From assembly GCF_023370115.1 (NCBI RefSeq), contig NZ_CP097160.1:310001-374000 (forward strand): a stretch of 64,000 nt of DNA, in the 5' to 3' direction. This stretch comes from Gulosibacter sediminis (GTDB taxonomy: Bacteria > Actinomycetota > Actinomycetes > Actinomycetales > Microbacteriaceae). Under the pieces are notes generated by a model. That model searched no databases, was not told the origin of the DNA, and saw only the letters and a program-made list of their open reading frames with translations. The position numbers were made by a program, and so were the translations under genes. Numbering within the stretch: position 1 is the stretch's first letter; every line of letters begins with the position of its first letter. This document shows positions 36,025 to 45,039 of this stretch, piece after piece.

Positions 36025-37563
36025 CTACCGCGCAGCCGAACCCCACGTCTTCGAGGCGCCAGCCTCGTCGATGCGCTGGGGCACGCCCCACGGGTTCGAA
36101 TCCTGCAGCGGTGCGGGGAGCAGCGCATCCGGCATCGACTGGAACGCGACCGGGCGCAGGAAGCGACCGATTGCCGCGGTGCCGACCGACGTCGACGAGT
36201 CGTTCGTCGTCGCGGGCCATGGGCCACCGTGCTGCTGAGCGTAGGTCACGGCGACACCGGTCGGCCAGCCGCCGAACAGGATGCGGCCCGAGACCTGGCG
36301 CAGGGCCCGCACGAGCGACTTGAGCTCGTCGCTCTCTTCGCCTTCAGCGGCCTGGATGGTCGTGGTGAGCGAGCCGGTGAAGAACTCGTTGACGAGCGCG
36401 GGGTAGTCGGTGCCGGCGGGCACCTCAACGAGCACCGAGAACGGGCCGAACACCTCGGCGAGGATGGCCTCGCGACCGGCGCGGAAGTCGTCGAGCGAGA
36501 CGGCGACGATGGTCGGGGTGGTCCACCCCTGCTTGTCGTCGTCGACGCGCGACGAGCCGTCGGTGATGACGCGCACGCCGTTGGCGGCGAGCACCTCGTC
36601 GCGGCGCTTGTTGTAGCCGCGGGTGATGCCCGGGTTGAGCAGGCGCTGCTCGCCGGTCGACTCGTTCGCGGCGTCGAACGCCGCCACGAGCTGCTCGTCG
36701 AGGCCGTGGCCCTCGGGCAGGAACACGAAGCCGGGCTTCGTGCAGAGCTGGCCGGCCGAGCCCGAGATCGAAGTGGCGAAGCCGCTCACGATGTCGTCGG
36801 CGCGGGTGTCGAGGGCGGCCTGCGTGACGAACACGGGGTTCGTCGAGCCGAGCTCACCGTAGAAGGGGATTGGCTGCGGGCGCGCAGCCGCGATGTCGGC
36901 GAGCAGGCGGCCGACGTACTCCGAACCGGTGAAGGCACCGGCCTGGATGCGCGGGTCCTTGAGTACCGAGGTGCCGTTCTCCTGGCCGCTGAACACGGCG
37001 AAGACGCCGTCGGGCAGGCCGGCGCCCTTGAGCGCCTCGGCGACAATCTCGCCGGTGCGCACCGAAAGCTTCGGGTGGCCCGAGTGCGACTTGAGCAGCA
37101 CGGGGTTACCGGCGGCGAGGGCCGCGGCGGTGTCGCCACCGGCGACCGAGAAGGCGAACGGGAAGTTCGAGGCCGCGAACACGACGGTCGGGCCGACGGG
37201 CTGCAGCACGCGACGCAGGTCGGGGCGCACGCCGAGGGCGTAGTCGGTGTCGAGGTAGTCGATGCGGGCGTCGAGGTAGGCGCCGTCGACGATCACGTCG
37301 GCGAACAGGCGCAGCTGCACGGCGGTGCGGTTGAGCTCGCCGCGGAGGCGACCCTCCGAGAGGCCGGTCTCTTCCTGGGCGATCGCGACGAGCTCGTCAG
37401 CGTTCGCGTCGAGCGCGTCGGCGGCGGCGACGAGCGCAGCGCCGCGCTCCTTCGGGTTCGTGTCGGCGTAGGCAAGCGCGGCCGCGTCGGCGGCGGCAAC
37501 GAGCGCCTCGATCTCGGGGTCGAGCTCTTGAATCAACGGGCTGTTGGTGTGCGGTGTAGTCAT
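36025..37563 (-). CDS. 2-oxoglutarate semialdehyde (2,5-dioxovalerate) dehydrogenase
   Basis: The product has 512 residues of the NADP-dependent KGSADH branch of aldehyde dehydrogenases. Visible features are Asn133 in AASNFPFAFSVAGGDTAAALAAGNPV, Glu237 in FYGELGSTNPVFV and the nucleophile Cys274 in GSAGQLCTKPG. The form PFAFSVAGGDT and C-terminal FGGWPTGVAV are characteristic of this subfamily. It oxidises 2-oxoglutarate semialdehyde to 2-oxoglutarate, the last step after GudD and KdgD. ATG 37563 is taken because AGGGA is well spaced from it; two ATGs just upstream (37569, 37572) abut that site. Confidence 0.93.
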   Translation of the reverse strand: MTTPHTNSPLIQELDPEIEALVAAADAAALAYADTNPKERGAALVAAADALDANADELVAIAQEETGLSEGRLRGELNRTAVQLRLFADVIVDGAYLDARIDYLDTDYALGVRPDLRRVLQPVGPTVVFAASNFPFAFSVAGGDTAAALAAGNPVLLKSHSGHPKLSVRTGEIVAEALKGAGLPDGVFAVFSGQENGTSVLKDPRIQAGAFTGSEYVGRLLADIAAARPQPIPFYGELGSTNPVFVTQAALDTRADDIVSGFATSISGSAGQLCTKPGFVFLPEGHGLDEQLVAAFDAANESTGEQRLLNPGITRGYNKRRDEVLAANGVRVITDGSSRVDDDKQGWTTPTIVAVSLDDFRAGREAILAEVFGPFSVLVEVPAGTDYPALVNEFFTGSLTTTIQAAEGEESDELKSLVRALRQVSGRILFGGWPTGVAVTYAQQHGGPWPATTNDSSTSVGTAAIGRFLRPVAFQSMPDALLPAPLQDSNPWGVPQRIDEAGASKTWGSAAR

Positions 37564-37963
37564 TAGCATCATCCCTGAAACTCGTGCTGCTGCCTGCGTG
37601 CATCAGCTCGGGGGCGGGCGCAAAAAAAGCGCGCAGCAACAGCCGCCTGCCGAACGTTCACGAAGCCTATCGCGCGAGCCCCTCGCGAAACCCGAAATCG
37701 TTGCGCTCTCGGCGATCAGTCGGCCAACGCATTGATGAATGCACGAATTGGCACGATGCGCGGGCATTTCCTTGTGTAAAGGCACGAAGGCAATTCAGAC
37801 AATGTCCAATTAGGGTTATCGCGGGTCCCGGTCCGAGCGTTACACGGCACGATTCGGCTCGGGGCCGAACACGTTCACGCACGGATGCACCGGCAGGGTC
37901 GCCGAGGTCCGTGCCACTGCGTCGGGTGCTCCGCCACGTCGCAAGACTAGGGTGGAGACCGCT
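37564..37963. other. 400-bp divergent intergenic region
   Basis: No gene is convincing. It separates divergently transcribed aldH and the 3-hydroxyisobutyryl-CoA hydrolase gene, so it should hold both promoters. TAGGGT at 37948-37953 lies 10 nt before ATG 37964 and is a likely -10 box with a leader of about 3 nt. Confidence 0.5.
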
Positions 37964-39010
37964 ATGACAGCTTCACCGGTGCTCTTCGACCAGCGCGGCC
38001 ACCTCGGCCTCATCACCCTGAACCGCCCGCGGCAGCTCAATGCCCTCTCGTTCGAGATGTTGCAGCTCATCGATGCGCAGGTGGATGCGTGGCTCGCCGA
38101 CCCGAACATCCGCCAACTCGCGCTCACGGGCGCGGGGGAGCGCGCGCTCTGCGCCGGCGGCGATATCGCTGAGTCGCGCCTGGCGCTTGAGGCGGGCAAC
38201 CCGCAGCTGTTCTACGACTTTCTTGCGCTCGAGTATCGGCTCGACGTGAAGCTCAACGAGCTGCCGAAGCCGTACGTGACGCTGCTCGACGGCATCACCT
38301 TCGGCGGCGGCATCGGCCTGAGCGCCCATGCGTCGCACCGCATCGTCACCGAGCGCAGCCGCCTCGGCATGCCCGAGGTGCGCATCGGTTTTCTGCCCGA
38401 CGTCGGCGGCAGCTGGCGGCTCGCCGAGATGCCCGGCGAAGTCGGGATGCACGTGGCCCTCACCGCGGGCACGTTCGGCGCGGGCGATGCGCTCGCGGGC
38501 GGATTCGCCGACGCGTTCGTGCCGTCGGCGCGGCTCGGCGAGCTGCTCGCGGCGCTCGAAACCGAGGCCGCCGACGAGGTCGTCGCGCGCTTCGCCGAGC
38601 CGGCGCCCGAGGCCGAGCTGCTGCCGCAGCGCGACTGGATCGACGTCGTCTACCGGCATGAGCGCGTTGCCGACATTTTGGCCGAGTTGGATGCGCTGTC
38701 CACGGCGGGGCAGGCGGCCGTGGGGGAGGCCGCCGCGAGCATCCGGCAGATGTCGCCGACGTCGCTCGAGGTGACGGCACGACTGCTGCGGGATGCGCGG
38801 GCAGAGCCGGGCCTGCGGGCCGCGGTCGCGCGCGAGTACCGGGTGGGGATGCACCTCGCGACGGCGCCCGACTTCGCCGAGGGCGTGCGGGCGCGCGTCG
38901 TCGACAAGGACAACAACCCGCAGTGGCGCCCGGCGCGACTTGAGGACGTCGACCCGGCCGAGATCTCGCGGATGTTCGAGACCGACGCGACCGCCGCGCT
39001 GTTCGGCTAG
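37964..39010 (+). CDS. 3-hydroxyisobutyryl-CoA hydrolase-like enoyl-CoA hydratase/isomerase family protein
   Basis: The product has 348 residues. RALCAGGDIAESR supplies the oxyanion-hole strand. YVTLLDGITFGGGIGLSAHASHRIVTERSRLGMPEVRIGFLPDVGGSWRLAEM is the segment that separates 3-hydroxyisobutyryl-CoA hydrolases from plain hydratases, and the C-terminal extension (QMSPTSLEVTARLLRDA...DNNPQWRPARLEDV) confirms it. It should hydrolyse 3-hydroxyisobutyryl-CoA in valine breakdown. The upstream GTG at 37952 overlaps the probable -10 box and was rejected. A thiolase gene follows 141 bp downstream. Confidence 0.9.
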   Translation: MTASPVLFDQRGHLGLITLNRPRQLNALSFEMLQLIDAQVDAWLADPNIRQLALTGAGERALCAGGDIAESRLALEAGNPQLFYDFLALEYRLDVKLNELPKPYVTLLDGITFGGGIGLSAHASHRIVTERSRLGMPEVRIGFLPDVGGSWRLAEMPGEVGMHVALTAGTFGAGDALAGGFADAFVPSARLGELLAALETEAADEVVARFAEPAPEAELLPQRDWIDVVYRHERVADILAELDALSTAGQAAVGEAAASIRQMSPTSLEVTARLLRDARAEPGLRAAVAREYRVGMHLATAPDFAEGVRARVVDKDNNPQWRPARLEDVDPAEISRMFETDATAALFG

Positions 39011-39151
39011 GCGGGCGGGTCGGCCCGGTGTGCACCGTGCAGCCAGATGTCGGTGGTGGCAGGCACAATAGAAATTGAACGGCCCGCGCTTCGGGCCCAC
39101 ACGTCGCAACGCCGCGGGTTCGCTCGCGGTCGAGATTCGAGGAGCACTCTC

Positions 39152-40324
39152 ATGGCCGCACTCGTGGCGGGGTACGCCCGCACGCCCTTTACTCGGTTCA
39201 CCGGCAAGCTTGCGGGGCAGCCCGCCACCGTGCTTGGCGCCCACGCCGCGAAGGCCGCGCTCGAGCGCGCGGGTATCAGCCCTGACGAGGTGGACCTCGT
39301 CGTCGCCGGCCAGGTTCTGCAGGCCGGTGCCGGCCAGAACCCAGCCCGCCAGAGCTCCGTCGGCGCGGGCATCTCGATGAACGTGCCGGCCATCACGATC
39401 AACGCCGTCTGCCTCTCGGGCACCGAGGCGGTCTCGCAGGCCGCGCGCCTTATCGCGGCGGGCGAGGCCGACGTCGTCGTCGCGATCGGCCAGGAGTCGA
39501 TGTCGCTCGCGCCGCACGTCGCGCCGCTGCGCGCGGGCGTGAAGTACGGCCCCGCGACGTTCATCGACACCGTCGACCACGACGGCCTCTCCGACGCCTT
39601 CGACCAGGTCGCAATGGGGGCGCTCACCGAAGAAGGCAACGTGCCGCTCGGCCTCACCCGCGAAGAGCAGGACGAGTTCTCGGCGAAGTCGCACCAGCGC
39701 GCGGCGGCCTCGGGCGAGTTCTTCGCCGGCGAGATCGCGCCGTTCACCGTCACCTCGCGCAAGGGCGACACCGTCATCGACGCTGACGACGGCGTGCGCC
39801 CCGAGACGACGGCCGAGTCGCTCGCCGGCCTGCGCCCGGCGTTCACCAAGGACGGCACGATCACGGCCGGCAATGCCTCGCAGATCACCGACGGCGCCGC
39901 CGCGCTCGTCATCGTGAGCGAGGCCGCCGCCGAGCGGCTCGGCCTCGCGCCGATCGCCCGCATCGAGGCGACCGCGTTCGTCGCCGGCCCCGACAACCAC
40001 CTCCACTCTCAGCCCGCGCGGGCCATCTCGGCCGCGCTCGCGAAGCTCGACGGGGTCACCGCATCCGACCTCGCCGCTGTCGAGATCAACGAGGCCTTCG
40101 CGGCCGTCGGCGTGCAGTCGGCGCGCGAGCTCGGCATCGACCTCGAGGTGGTGAACCAGCACGGCGGGGCGATCGCGCTCGGGCACCCGATTGGCGCATC
40201 CGGGGCACGCATCGTGGGTACGCTTGCGCGCCAATTGCAGGCCGCGGGCGCCGGCTCGCTCGGCGCCGTCGGCATCTGCGGTGGCGGCGGGCAGGGCAGC
40301 GCGGTCGTGCTGCGCGCGCTCTAG
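39152..40324 (+). CDS. Acetyl-CoA C-acetyltransferase (thiolase)
   Basis: The product has 390 residues. The acyl-accepting Cys87 lies in INAVCLSG, His345 in GGAIALGHPIGASGARI and the proton-shuttling Cys376 in GICGGGGQG. It interconverts acetoacetyl-CoA or longer 3-ketoacyl-CoA with acetyl-CoA. GAGGAG lies about 10 nt before ATG 39152, so the longer frame from 39047 was not used. It follows the 3-hydroxyisobutyryl-CoA hydrolase gene and may share its transcript; a terminator follows. Confidence 0.95.
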   Translation: MAALVAGYARTPFTRFTGKLAGQPATVLGAHAAKAALERAGISPDEVDLVVAGQVLQAGAGQNPARQSSVGAGISMNVPAITINAVCLSGTEAVSQAARLIAAGEADVVVAIGQESMSLAPHVAPLRAGVKYGPATFIDTVDHDGLSDAFDQVAMGALTEEGNVPLGLTREEQDEFSAKSHQRAAASGEFFAGEIAPFTVTSRKGDTVIDADDGVRPETTAESLAGLRPAFTKDGTITAGNASQITDGAAALVIVSEAAAERLGLAPIARIEATAFVAGPDNHLHSQPARAISAALAKLDGVTASDLAAVEINEAFAAVGVQSARELGIDLEVVNQHGGAIALGHPIGASGARIVGTLARQLQAAGAGSLGAVGICGGGGQGSAVVLRAL

Positions 40325-40337
40325 CCAGGGCAGACGA

Positions 40338-40378
40338 AAGCGGGCCGGGCGACGCGTTGTGCATCACCCGGCCCGCTT
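40338..40378. terminator. Bidirectional terminator between convergent genes
   Basis: AAGCGGGCCGGG pairs with CCCGGCCCGCTT over 12 bp. It serves the thiolase gene (+) and the lipoprotein gene (-). Confidence 0.85.
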
Positions 40379-40394
40379 CGGCGCGGCCTGCGTG

Positions 40395-40949
40395 CTACGG
40401 GCAGGTCACCGTGAGCTCGAAGGGCAGCGTTTCGACGCTCGTCGCGTCGGCAATGTTGGTCGAGAGGCCCTCACCCGAAATCGTGTAGGTGTTGCCGTCG
40501 ACCGTTGCTTCGGCCGAACCCTGGCCGGTGCCCTCGGCGTACGCCAGGCTGTTGCCGTCGGCGTCGGTGACACCGACGGCGGTGACGGTCGGGTCATCGG
40601 CGCTCGCGAGGACAGCGCCGACGGACTGGCCAGCGGCGGCGTCGAGATCGGGCGAAGTCACCGAAATCGCAAAGCCCATCTCGGAGTCGGCGCAGGCGAC
40701 CTGTGCGTCGCTGAACTCAACGGCCTGACCGTCGATGGTGAGGGAGAAGTCGCCCGAGCCGCTGCTCGCGCCGCCTTCCTCGCTGCCGCCGTCTTCGGTG
40801 GTCGTGTCTTCCGACTCGTTGCTGCCGGTGTCGGCCGAGTCCTGGTTGCTGTCGGTGGCCGGCTCTTCGGCGTCGCCGCTGCTGCAGGCGGTGAGCGACG
40901 CGAGCAGCGTGGCTGCGGCGGCGAGAGAGATGAGGTGCTTGCGGTTCAT
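40395..40949 (-). CDS. LpqH-like (19-kDa antigen family) lipoprotein
   Basis: The protein has 184 residues. A signal peptide ends in the lipobox SLTAC with Cys22, followed by an Asp/Glu/Ser/Thr-rich linker. The C-terminal domain (FSLTIDGQAVEF, QVACADSEMGFAISV, VTAVGVTDADGNSLAYAEGTGQGSAEATVDGNTYTISGEG, FELTVTC) follows the mycobacterial LpqH pattern, including the paired Cys. It is exported and anchored to the membrane; its role is unknown. AAAGG precedes ATG 40949. Confidence 0.88.
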   Translation of the reverse strand: MNRKHLISLAAAATLLASLTACSSGDAEEPATDSNQDSADTGSNESEDTTTEDGGSEEGGASSGSGDFSLTIDGQAVEFSDAQVACADSEMGFAISVTSPDLDAAAGQSVGAVLASADDPTVTAVGVTDADGNSLAYAEGTGQGSAEATVDGNTYTISGEGLSTNIADATSVETLPFELTVTCP

Positions 40950-41098
40950 TGCAGTGCCTTTCTGGCGGCCACGCGGGTCGTTGCGAGGCGCTGCTTGGAT
41001 GCTATTTGCGCGGCACCAACCCGCGATAGCGCTGCTCGTCGATCTCAGCCCGCAGGCCGACGACACATGCTGCTCGGGGCTGGTGCCACTCGCACCGA

Positions 41099-41923
41099 TT
41101 AGTAGCTTGCGCGCTCGCCGGTGCCCGCCACGCCGGAGCGCTCGTGGAGGAACGTATCGGCAAGCTTTTCGGATGCGCGGGCCAGCAGCGAGACATCGGC
41201 CGCGACGAGGATGAAGTCCATGCCGTCGTCGAGGTAGCCGAGCGCGACCTGCTGGTCGAACGCGTTGATACCGACCGGCTTCCCGGCCGTGCGGGCGGCC
41301 GCGATCGCCGAGCGCACCCCGGCCACAACATCCGGATGCGTCTGCTGGCCGATGAAGCCCATTGAGGCCGCGAGGTCGCTCGGGCCGATGAAGATGCCGT
41401 CGACACCCTCGGTGTTCACGATCGCCTCGACGTTCTCCACCGCCTCCGCCGACTCGATCTGCACGAACAGCGAGACGAGCTCGTCGTTGGCGCGCCCCAG
41501 GTAACCGTCGACGCGGTTCCAGCGGCCGCCGCGCGAGAGCGCGGCGCCGACGCCGCGCACGCCGGCGGGCGGGTAGCGGACCGCACGAACTGCGGCAGCC
41601 GCATCCTCACCCGAGTTCACCATCGGCACGAGCAGGTTCTGTGCGCCGAGGTCGAGGTACTGCTTGATGAAGACTTCGTTGTTCACGGGCACGCGCACGA
41701 CCGGGGTGACCGGGTAGGCGGCGAGGATCTGCAGCTGGGTCTGGATCGACTCGAGCGAGAGCGGGGCGTGCTCGCCGTCGATGAGGACCCAGTCGAGGCC
41801 TGAGCCGGCGGCGATCTCGGCGTTCACCGTCGAGCCCGAGCAGAGCCACATGCCCGCGAGGCCGCGGTCGGCGTCGGCGAGGCGCTGCTTGAAGGTGGGC
41901 GGGAGCTCTAGAGAAAACGACAT
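41099..41923 (-). CDS. hpaI: 4-hydroxy-2-oxoheptanedioate aldolase (HpcH/HpaI family)
   Basis: The product has 274 residues, a class II metal-dependent aldolase. VLIDGEHAPLSLESIQ, RVPVNNEVFIKQYLDLGAQNLLVPMVNS, VQIESAEAVENV (metal Glu) and GVDGIFIGPSDLAASMG (metal Asp) are present. In homoprotocatechuate breakdown it cleaves 4-hydroxy-2-oxoheptanedioate to pyruvate and succinate semialdehyde. It overlaps hpaH by 16 nt on the same strand, which supports the specific assignment over general HpcH/HpaI aldolases. Confidence 0.9.
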   Translation of the reverse strand: MSFSLELPPTFKQRLADADRGLAGMWLCSGSTVNAEIAAGSGLDWVLIDGEHAPLSLESIQTQLQILAAYPVTPVVRVPVNNEVFIKQYLDLGAQNLLVPMVNSGEDAAAAVRAVRYPPAGVRGVGAALSRGGRWNRVDGYLGRANDELVSLFVQIESAEAVENVEAIVNTEGVDGIFIGPSDLAASMGFIGQQTHPDVVAGVRSAIAAARTAGKPVGINAFDQQVALGYLDDGMDFILVAADVSLLARASEKLADTFLHERSGVAGTGERASY

Positions 41924-42693
41924 GAAATGGTGCCCATCTTTCCGTAGTCACACACGACCGAGTCGCCGCGCTCGACCCACATGGGGCGGGTGAACGAGCC
42001 GGCGAGGATGATCTCGCCGGCCTCGAGGCGCGAGCCGTGCTGGTGGAACTTGTTCGCGAGCCAGGCGACGCCCGTGGCGGGGTGGTTGAGCACGCCCGCG
42101 GCGACGCCGGTCTCTTCGATCGTCTCGTTCTTGTAGAGGAGCGCCGAGACCCAGCGCAGGTCGATCTCGTCGGGGCGCATCGGGATGCCGCCGAGCACCA
42201 TGCCGCCGTAGGCCGCGTTGTCCGAGATGGTGTCGACGATCGTGCGGCCCTCCATCTCGATGTGCGAGTTGAGCACCTCAAGCGCGGGCGTGACGAACTC
42301 GGTGGCGCGGATCACGTCGAACAGCGAGCAGTTCGGGCCCTCGAGCGGCGACTTGAGCACGAACGCGAGCTCAACCTCGATGCGCACGTTGGTGAACTGG
42401 TCGAAGTCGATGACCGAGCCGTTTTCGTAGACGGTGTCGTCGAACATGACGCCGTAGTCGGGCTCGGTGATGCCGGTCGCGGCCTGCATCGCCTTCGAGG
42501 TGAGGCCGATCTTGCGGCCGACGAGCTTGCGGCCGGCGGCGACCTGGCTGTCGCGCCAGACACCCTGGATTGCGTAGGAGTCCTCGACGGTCGCGTCGGG
42601 GTAGCGGGCGGTGATGCGGGGGATCACCGTGTGAGTGCGCTCGGCGTCGGCGAGCTCCTCGGCAATCTTTCTGATGTCCTCATTGGCAAGCAT
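41908..42693 (-). CDS. hpaH: 2-oxo-hept-4-ene-1,7-dioate hydratase
   Basis: The product has 261 residues of the FAH-fold hydratase branch (HpaH/MhpD). GRKIGLTSKAMQAATGITEPDYGVMFDDTVYENGS, RIEVELAFVLKSPL (metal Glu residues) and AAYGGMVLGGIPMRPDEIDLRWV are typical of HpaH. It adds water to 2-oxohept-4-ene-1,7-dioate before HpaI cleaves the product. ATG 42693 has TATGAT 6 nt upstream on the minus strand, suggesting a leaderless mRNA; the frame runs to 42720. It lies 13 kb away from hpaD and hpaE. Confidence 0.92.
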   Translation of the reverse strand: MLANEDIRKIAEELADAERTHTVIPRITARYPDATVEDSYAIQGVWRDSQVAAGRKLVGRKIGLTSKAMQAATGITEPDYGVMFDDTVYENGSVIDFDQFTNVRIEVELAFVLKSPLEGPNCSLFDVIRATEFVTPALEVLNSHIEMEGRTIVDTISDNAAYGGMVLGGIPMRPDEIDLRWVSALLYKNETIEETGVAAGVLNHPATGVAWLANKFHQHGSRLEAGEIILAGSFTRPMWVERGDSVVCDYGKMGTISCRFL

Positions 42694-42699
42694 GCGCCG

Positions 42700-42705
42700 A
42701 TCATA
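42700..42705 (-). promoter_or_regulatory. Leaderless-type -10 box for hpaHI
   Basis: TATGAT on the minus strand, 6 nt before ATG 42693. It is close to the ideal TATAAT. Confidence 0.55.
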
Positions 42706-42786
42706 TTTGATTTGCCTCACCCTCGTCCGAGTGCTTGCCGGTGGCCGCCGCCCGAGCTCTCAACTGCCCGACCGCTCAACCGCGAA

Positions 42787-43413
42787 TTAGGGGGTGGGGT
42801 AGCGCCAGGATGCGGTGGCTGGGTCAGTGCCGTAGGTGTCCTGGTTCGCGGCGGGGTCCTCCCAGCCCGGGTCGTTGCCGAGTTGGAGGCAGTCCTCGAT
42901 GCGGCCGGATGCGCCGGCAATCGACACTTCGAGCACCTGCGCGCCGCGCTCGCAGCGGCCGTTTGACTGCCACGAGAGCTCGAGCTTGGCTGCCGTTCCG
43001 GGCTCGATCGTCGGGGCGGATTCGGACCCGGGCGAGGCCTCCCAGTCGACATCGATGTCGATGCCGTCGAGCGTTGACGTCGCGAACGTTGGCGGCTCGC
43101 TGAGCGTGACCGGCGCATCGGAGCAGTTGAGAATCTCGACGCTGAGATACCGGCGGCCCGCTGCCGCGTCGACGATACTGAAGCCGATCGCGAGTTGGTC
43201 GGTGCCGTCGCAGCTCGCGGGCGTCGCGGCCTCACGAATGGGCAGCTCGCCCTCGTACGGCCCGGAAGACTGCTCGGAAGCGTCAGTCGCGCCGGTGCTC
43301 TCGCCAACATCCACTTCGGGGATGCGCGACCCGGCCGTGTTCGCGCACGCCGCCAACAGCGCAACGGCTGCCGCGCATCCGACCACCGCCCGCATCCCAC
43401 TCAATTTCCCCAC
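42787..43413 (-). CDS. Putative lipoprotein of unknown function
   Basis: The product has 208 residues. A lipobox ALLAAC with Cys23 follows a short basic N-terminus. The mature part starts with a Ser/Glu-rich linker, then a beta-rich domain with four further Cys (ASCDGTD, EILNCSD, NGRCERG, EDCLQ), similar in style to the DUF4232-like domain at 6343-7020. GTG 43413 has GGGAGG 7 nt upstream. It probably faces the outside of the membrane. No function is assigned. Confidence 0.8.
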   Translation of the reverse strand: MGKLSGMRAVVGCAAAVALLAACANTAGSRIPEVDVGESTGATDASEQSSGPYEGELPIREAATPASCDGTDQLAIGFSIVDAAAGRRYLSVEILNCSDAPVTLSEPPTFATSTLDGIDIDVDWEASPGSESAPTIEPGTAAKLELSWQSNGRCERGAQVLEVSIAGASGRIEDCLQLGNDPGWEDPAANQDTYGTDPATASWRYPTP

Positions 43414-43434
43414 GCCCCATCCTCCCTTGAAAAG

Positions 43435-43499
43435 CTGTTGAGTGGTCGCTTTTTGTAGTTAGTGAGGCGGAAACACTACAAAGAACGACCACTCAACAG
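43435..43499. repeat. Type B hairpin element, copy 1
   Basis: Perfect 14-bp ends CTGTTGAGTGGTCG and CGACCACTCAACAG, inner partial pairing with GTAGT/ACTAC and a loop containing GGCGGAAAC. It lies between a lipoprotein gene start and the monooxygenase stop. Copy 2 is at 55249. Confidence 0.9.
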
Positions 43500-43553
43500 T
43501 TCGTGTGGCGGCCGCGCTACGGGGCGGCCTGCCGACCAAGCGCGCCGTGGCGG

Positions 43554-44843
43554 CTAGGGGTGGGGGACCGGGGCCGTGGCGGGGAGGGCGTTGCCCGCGT
43601 AGGCGAGGTAGCCGCGCTGGATTTCGATTTGGTCGGCGACGTAGCGCGCGTCGTGCCAGCAGCCCCAGATGAAGCTCGAGCCGCGGCGCGACTGCCACGG
43701 GATGCCGACGAAGTAGACGCCCGGCTCCTCCGAGACGCCGCGCTGCTGCACGGGGCGGCCGCGGTCGTCGAAGGTGTCGACCTCGAGCCAGCCGTAGTCG
43801 ACGCCGAAGCCGGTCGCCCAGACGATCGTCGTGATGCCGGCCGCAGCCAAGTCGAGCGACTCGATCGGTGTCGTCACCGACTCGGGCAGTGCGCCGAGCT
43901 GCCACGCCTCGGGCTCCTCGGGCAGGTCGAGGCCCATGCGCTCGATGTAGGCGTCGGCCTGCTCGAGCACCGACAGATAGTTCGCGTCGCCGAGGCGAAT
44001 GTCGCGCTCGAGGTTCGGCTCGAACGTGAGCACGCCGTCGGCAAACGACTCGGCGCGGCCGACGAGCGTGATGCCATCGGCGGCGAGGTCGCGGAAGTCG
44101 ATCGTGCGACCGCCGTGGGCACCGCTCACGGCGATGGTCGTGTGCTCGGCGCCGGCAGGCGGCGTCGCCTTCTCCCACAGGCCGAGCGCCCCGAGCCACC
44201 ACACGAAGCTGCGCCCGCGGTACCGCTGCGGAGGCCGGTCGTGCGCACCCACCGCGAGCACGACCTCACGCCCGCTCGCCCGCAGCTCGTCGGCAATCTG
44301 CACGCCCGACGACCCCGCGCCGACGACGAGCACGCCGCCCGGCCGCAGCTGCTCGGGGTTGCGATAACTGCTCGAGTGCAGCTGGTCGATGCCGGCGTCG
44401 GCCGGCACGAGGGCGGGATACGCGGGCACCTGAAACGCGCCCGTCGCGGCGACGACGAAGCGCGACGAGAACGTGCCGGCGCTCGTCTCGGCGATGAACC
44501 GGCCGCTCGCGTCGCGGCGCACGCTGCGCACCTCGACGCCGGTGCGGATCGGCAGCGCAAACTTCTCGGCGTACTGCTCGAAGTACCGCGCCACGCGCTC
44601 CTTCGGCGCGAATTCGTCGGGGTCGACATCGTCAAACTCGAGGCCGGGGAAGCGGTCGTGCCAGGCGGGGCCGTTGGCGACGAGCGAATCCCAGCGCTCG
44701 CTGCGCCAGCGCTCGGCGATGCGGTTGCGCTCGAGCACGATGTGGGGGAGGCTCCGGGCGCTCAGGTGTTCGCTCGTCGCAATTCCGGCCTGGCCGGCGC
44801 CGATTACGAGCACTTCGGTGGGCTCGATCTGGGGGCTCGACAT
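43554..44843 (-). CDS. Flavin-containing monooxygenase-like NAD(P)/FAD protein
   Basis: The protein has 429 residues. An FAD Rossmann motif VLVIGAGQAGIATSEHL lies near residue 12, a second nucleotide motif VLVVGAGSSGVQIADEL near 168 and the ATG-type signature IVWATGFGVDYGWL near 330. It belongs to the CzcO/FMO group, which oxygenates N, S or carbonyl substrates. The substrate is unknown; the neighbouring amine genes make an amine or imine plausible (inference). GGAGAT precedes ATG 44843. A LysR-box-like palindrome lies 112 bp upstream. Confidence 0.88.
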   Translation of the reverse strand: MSSPQIEPTEVLVIGAGQAGIATSEHLSARSLPHIVLERNRIAERWRSERWDSLVANGPAWHDRFPGLEFDDVDPDEFAPKERVARYFEQYAEKFALPIRTGVEVRSVRRDASGRFIAETSAGTFSSRFVVAATGAFQVPAYPALVPADAGIDQLHSSSYRNPEQLRPGGVLVVGAGSSGVQIADELRASGREVVLAVGAHDRPPQRYRGRSFVWWLGALGLWEKATPPAGAEHTTIAVSGAHGGRTIDFRDLAADGITLVGRAESFADGVLTFEPNLERDIRLGDANYLSVLEQADAYIERMGLDLPEEPEAWQLGALPESVTTPIESLDLAAAGITTIVWATGFGVDYGWLEVDTFDDRGRPVQQRGVSEEPGVYFVGIPWQSRRGSSFIWGCWHDARYVADQIEIQRGYLAYAGNALPATAPVPHP

Positions 44844-44954
44844 GTGTTCATCTCCGCTCTGGTGTCAGCTCAGCGGCACTTCTTCGCGTCGCTGCTGGCT
44901 TCAGACAACCGCACACCCCGCCCGCGACGCCAATAGTTGTTCCCGGTGCAGAAC

Positions 44955-44969
44955 ATCTATTCACCAGAT
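44955..44969. promoter_or_regulatory. LysR-box-like palindrome upstream of the monooxygenase gene
   Basis: ATCTATTCACCAGAT (T-N11-A form) resembles ATCTATTTACTAGAT at 46016-46030 beside the neighbouring lysR gene. Confidence 0.5.
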
Positions 44970-45039
44970 GCAAACCGAAAAAGCGATCACAAAAACCGCA
45001 CGCGGATGCGCGCCACGGCCACCCGCAGAACTCGCGCCC

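Noticed and set aside
43435-43499. Type B hairpin as a simple terminator
   Set aside because: It lacks a T-run, has perfect long ends shared with a distant copy and opposite loop orientation, so it was listed as a repeat element.
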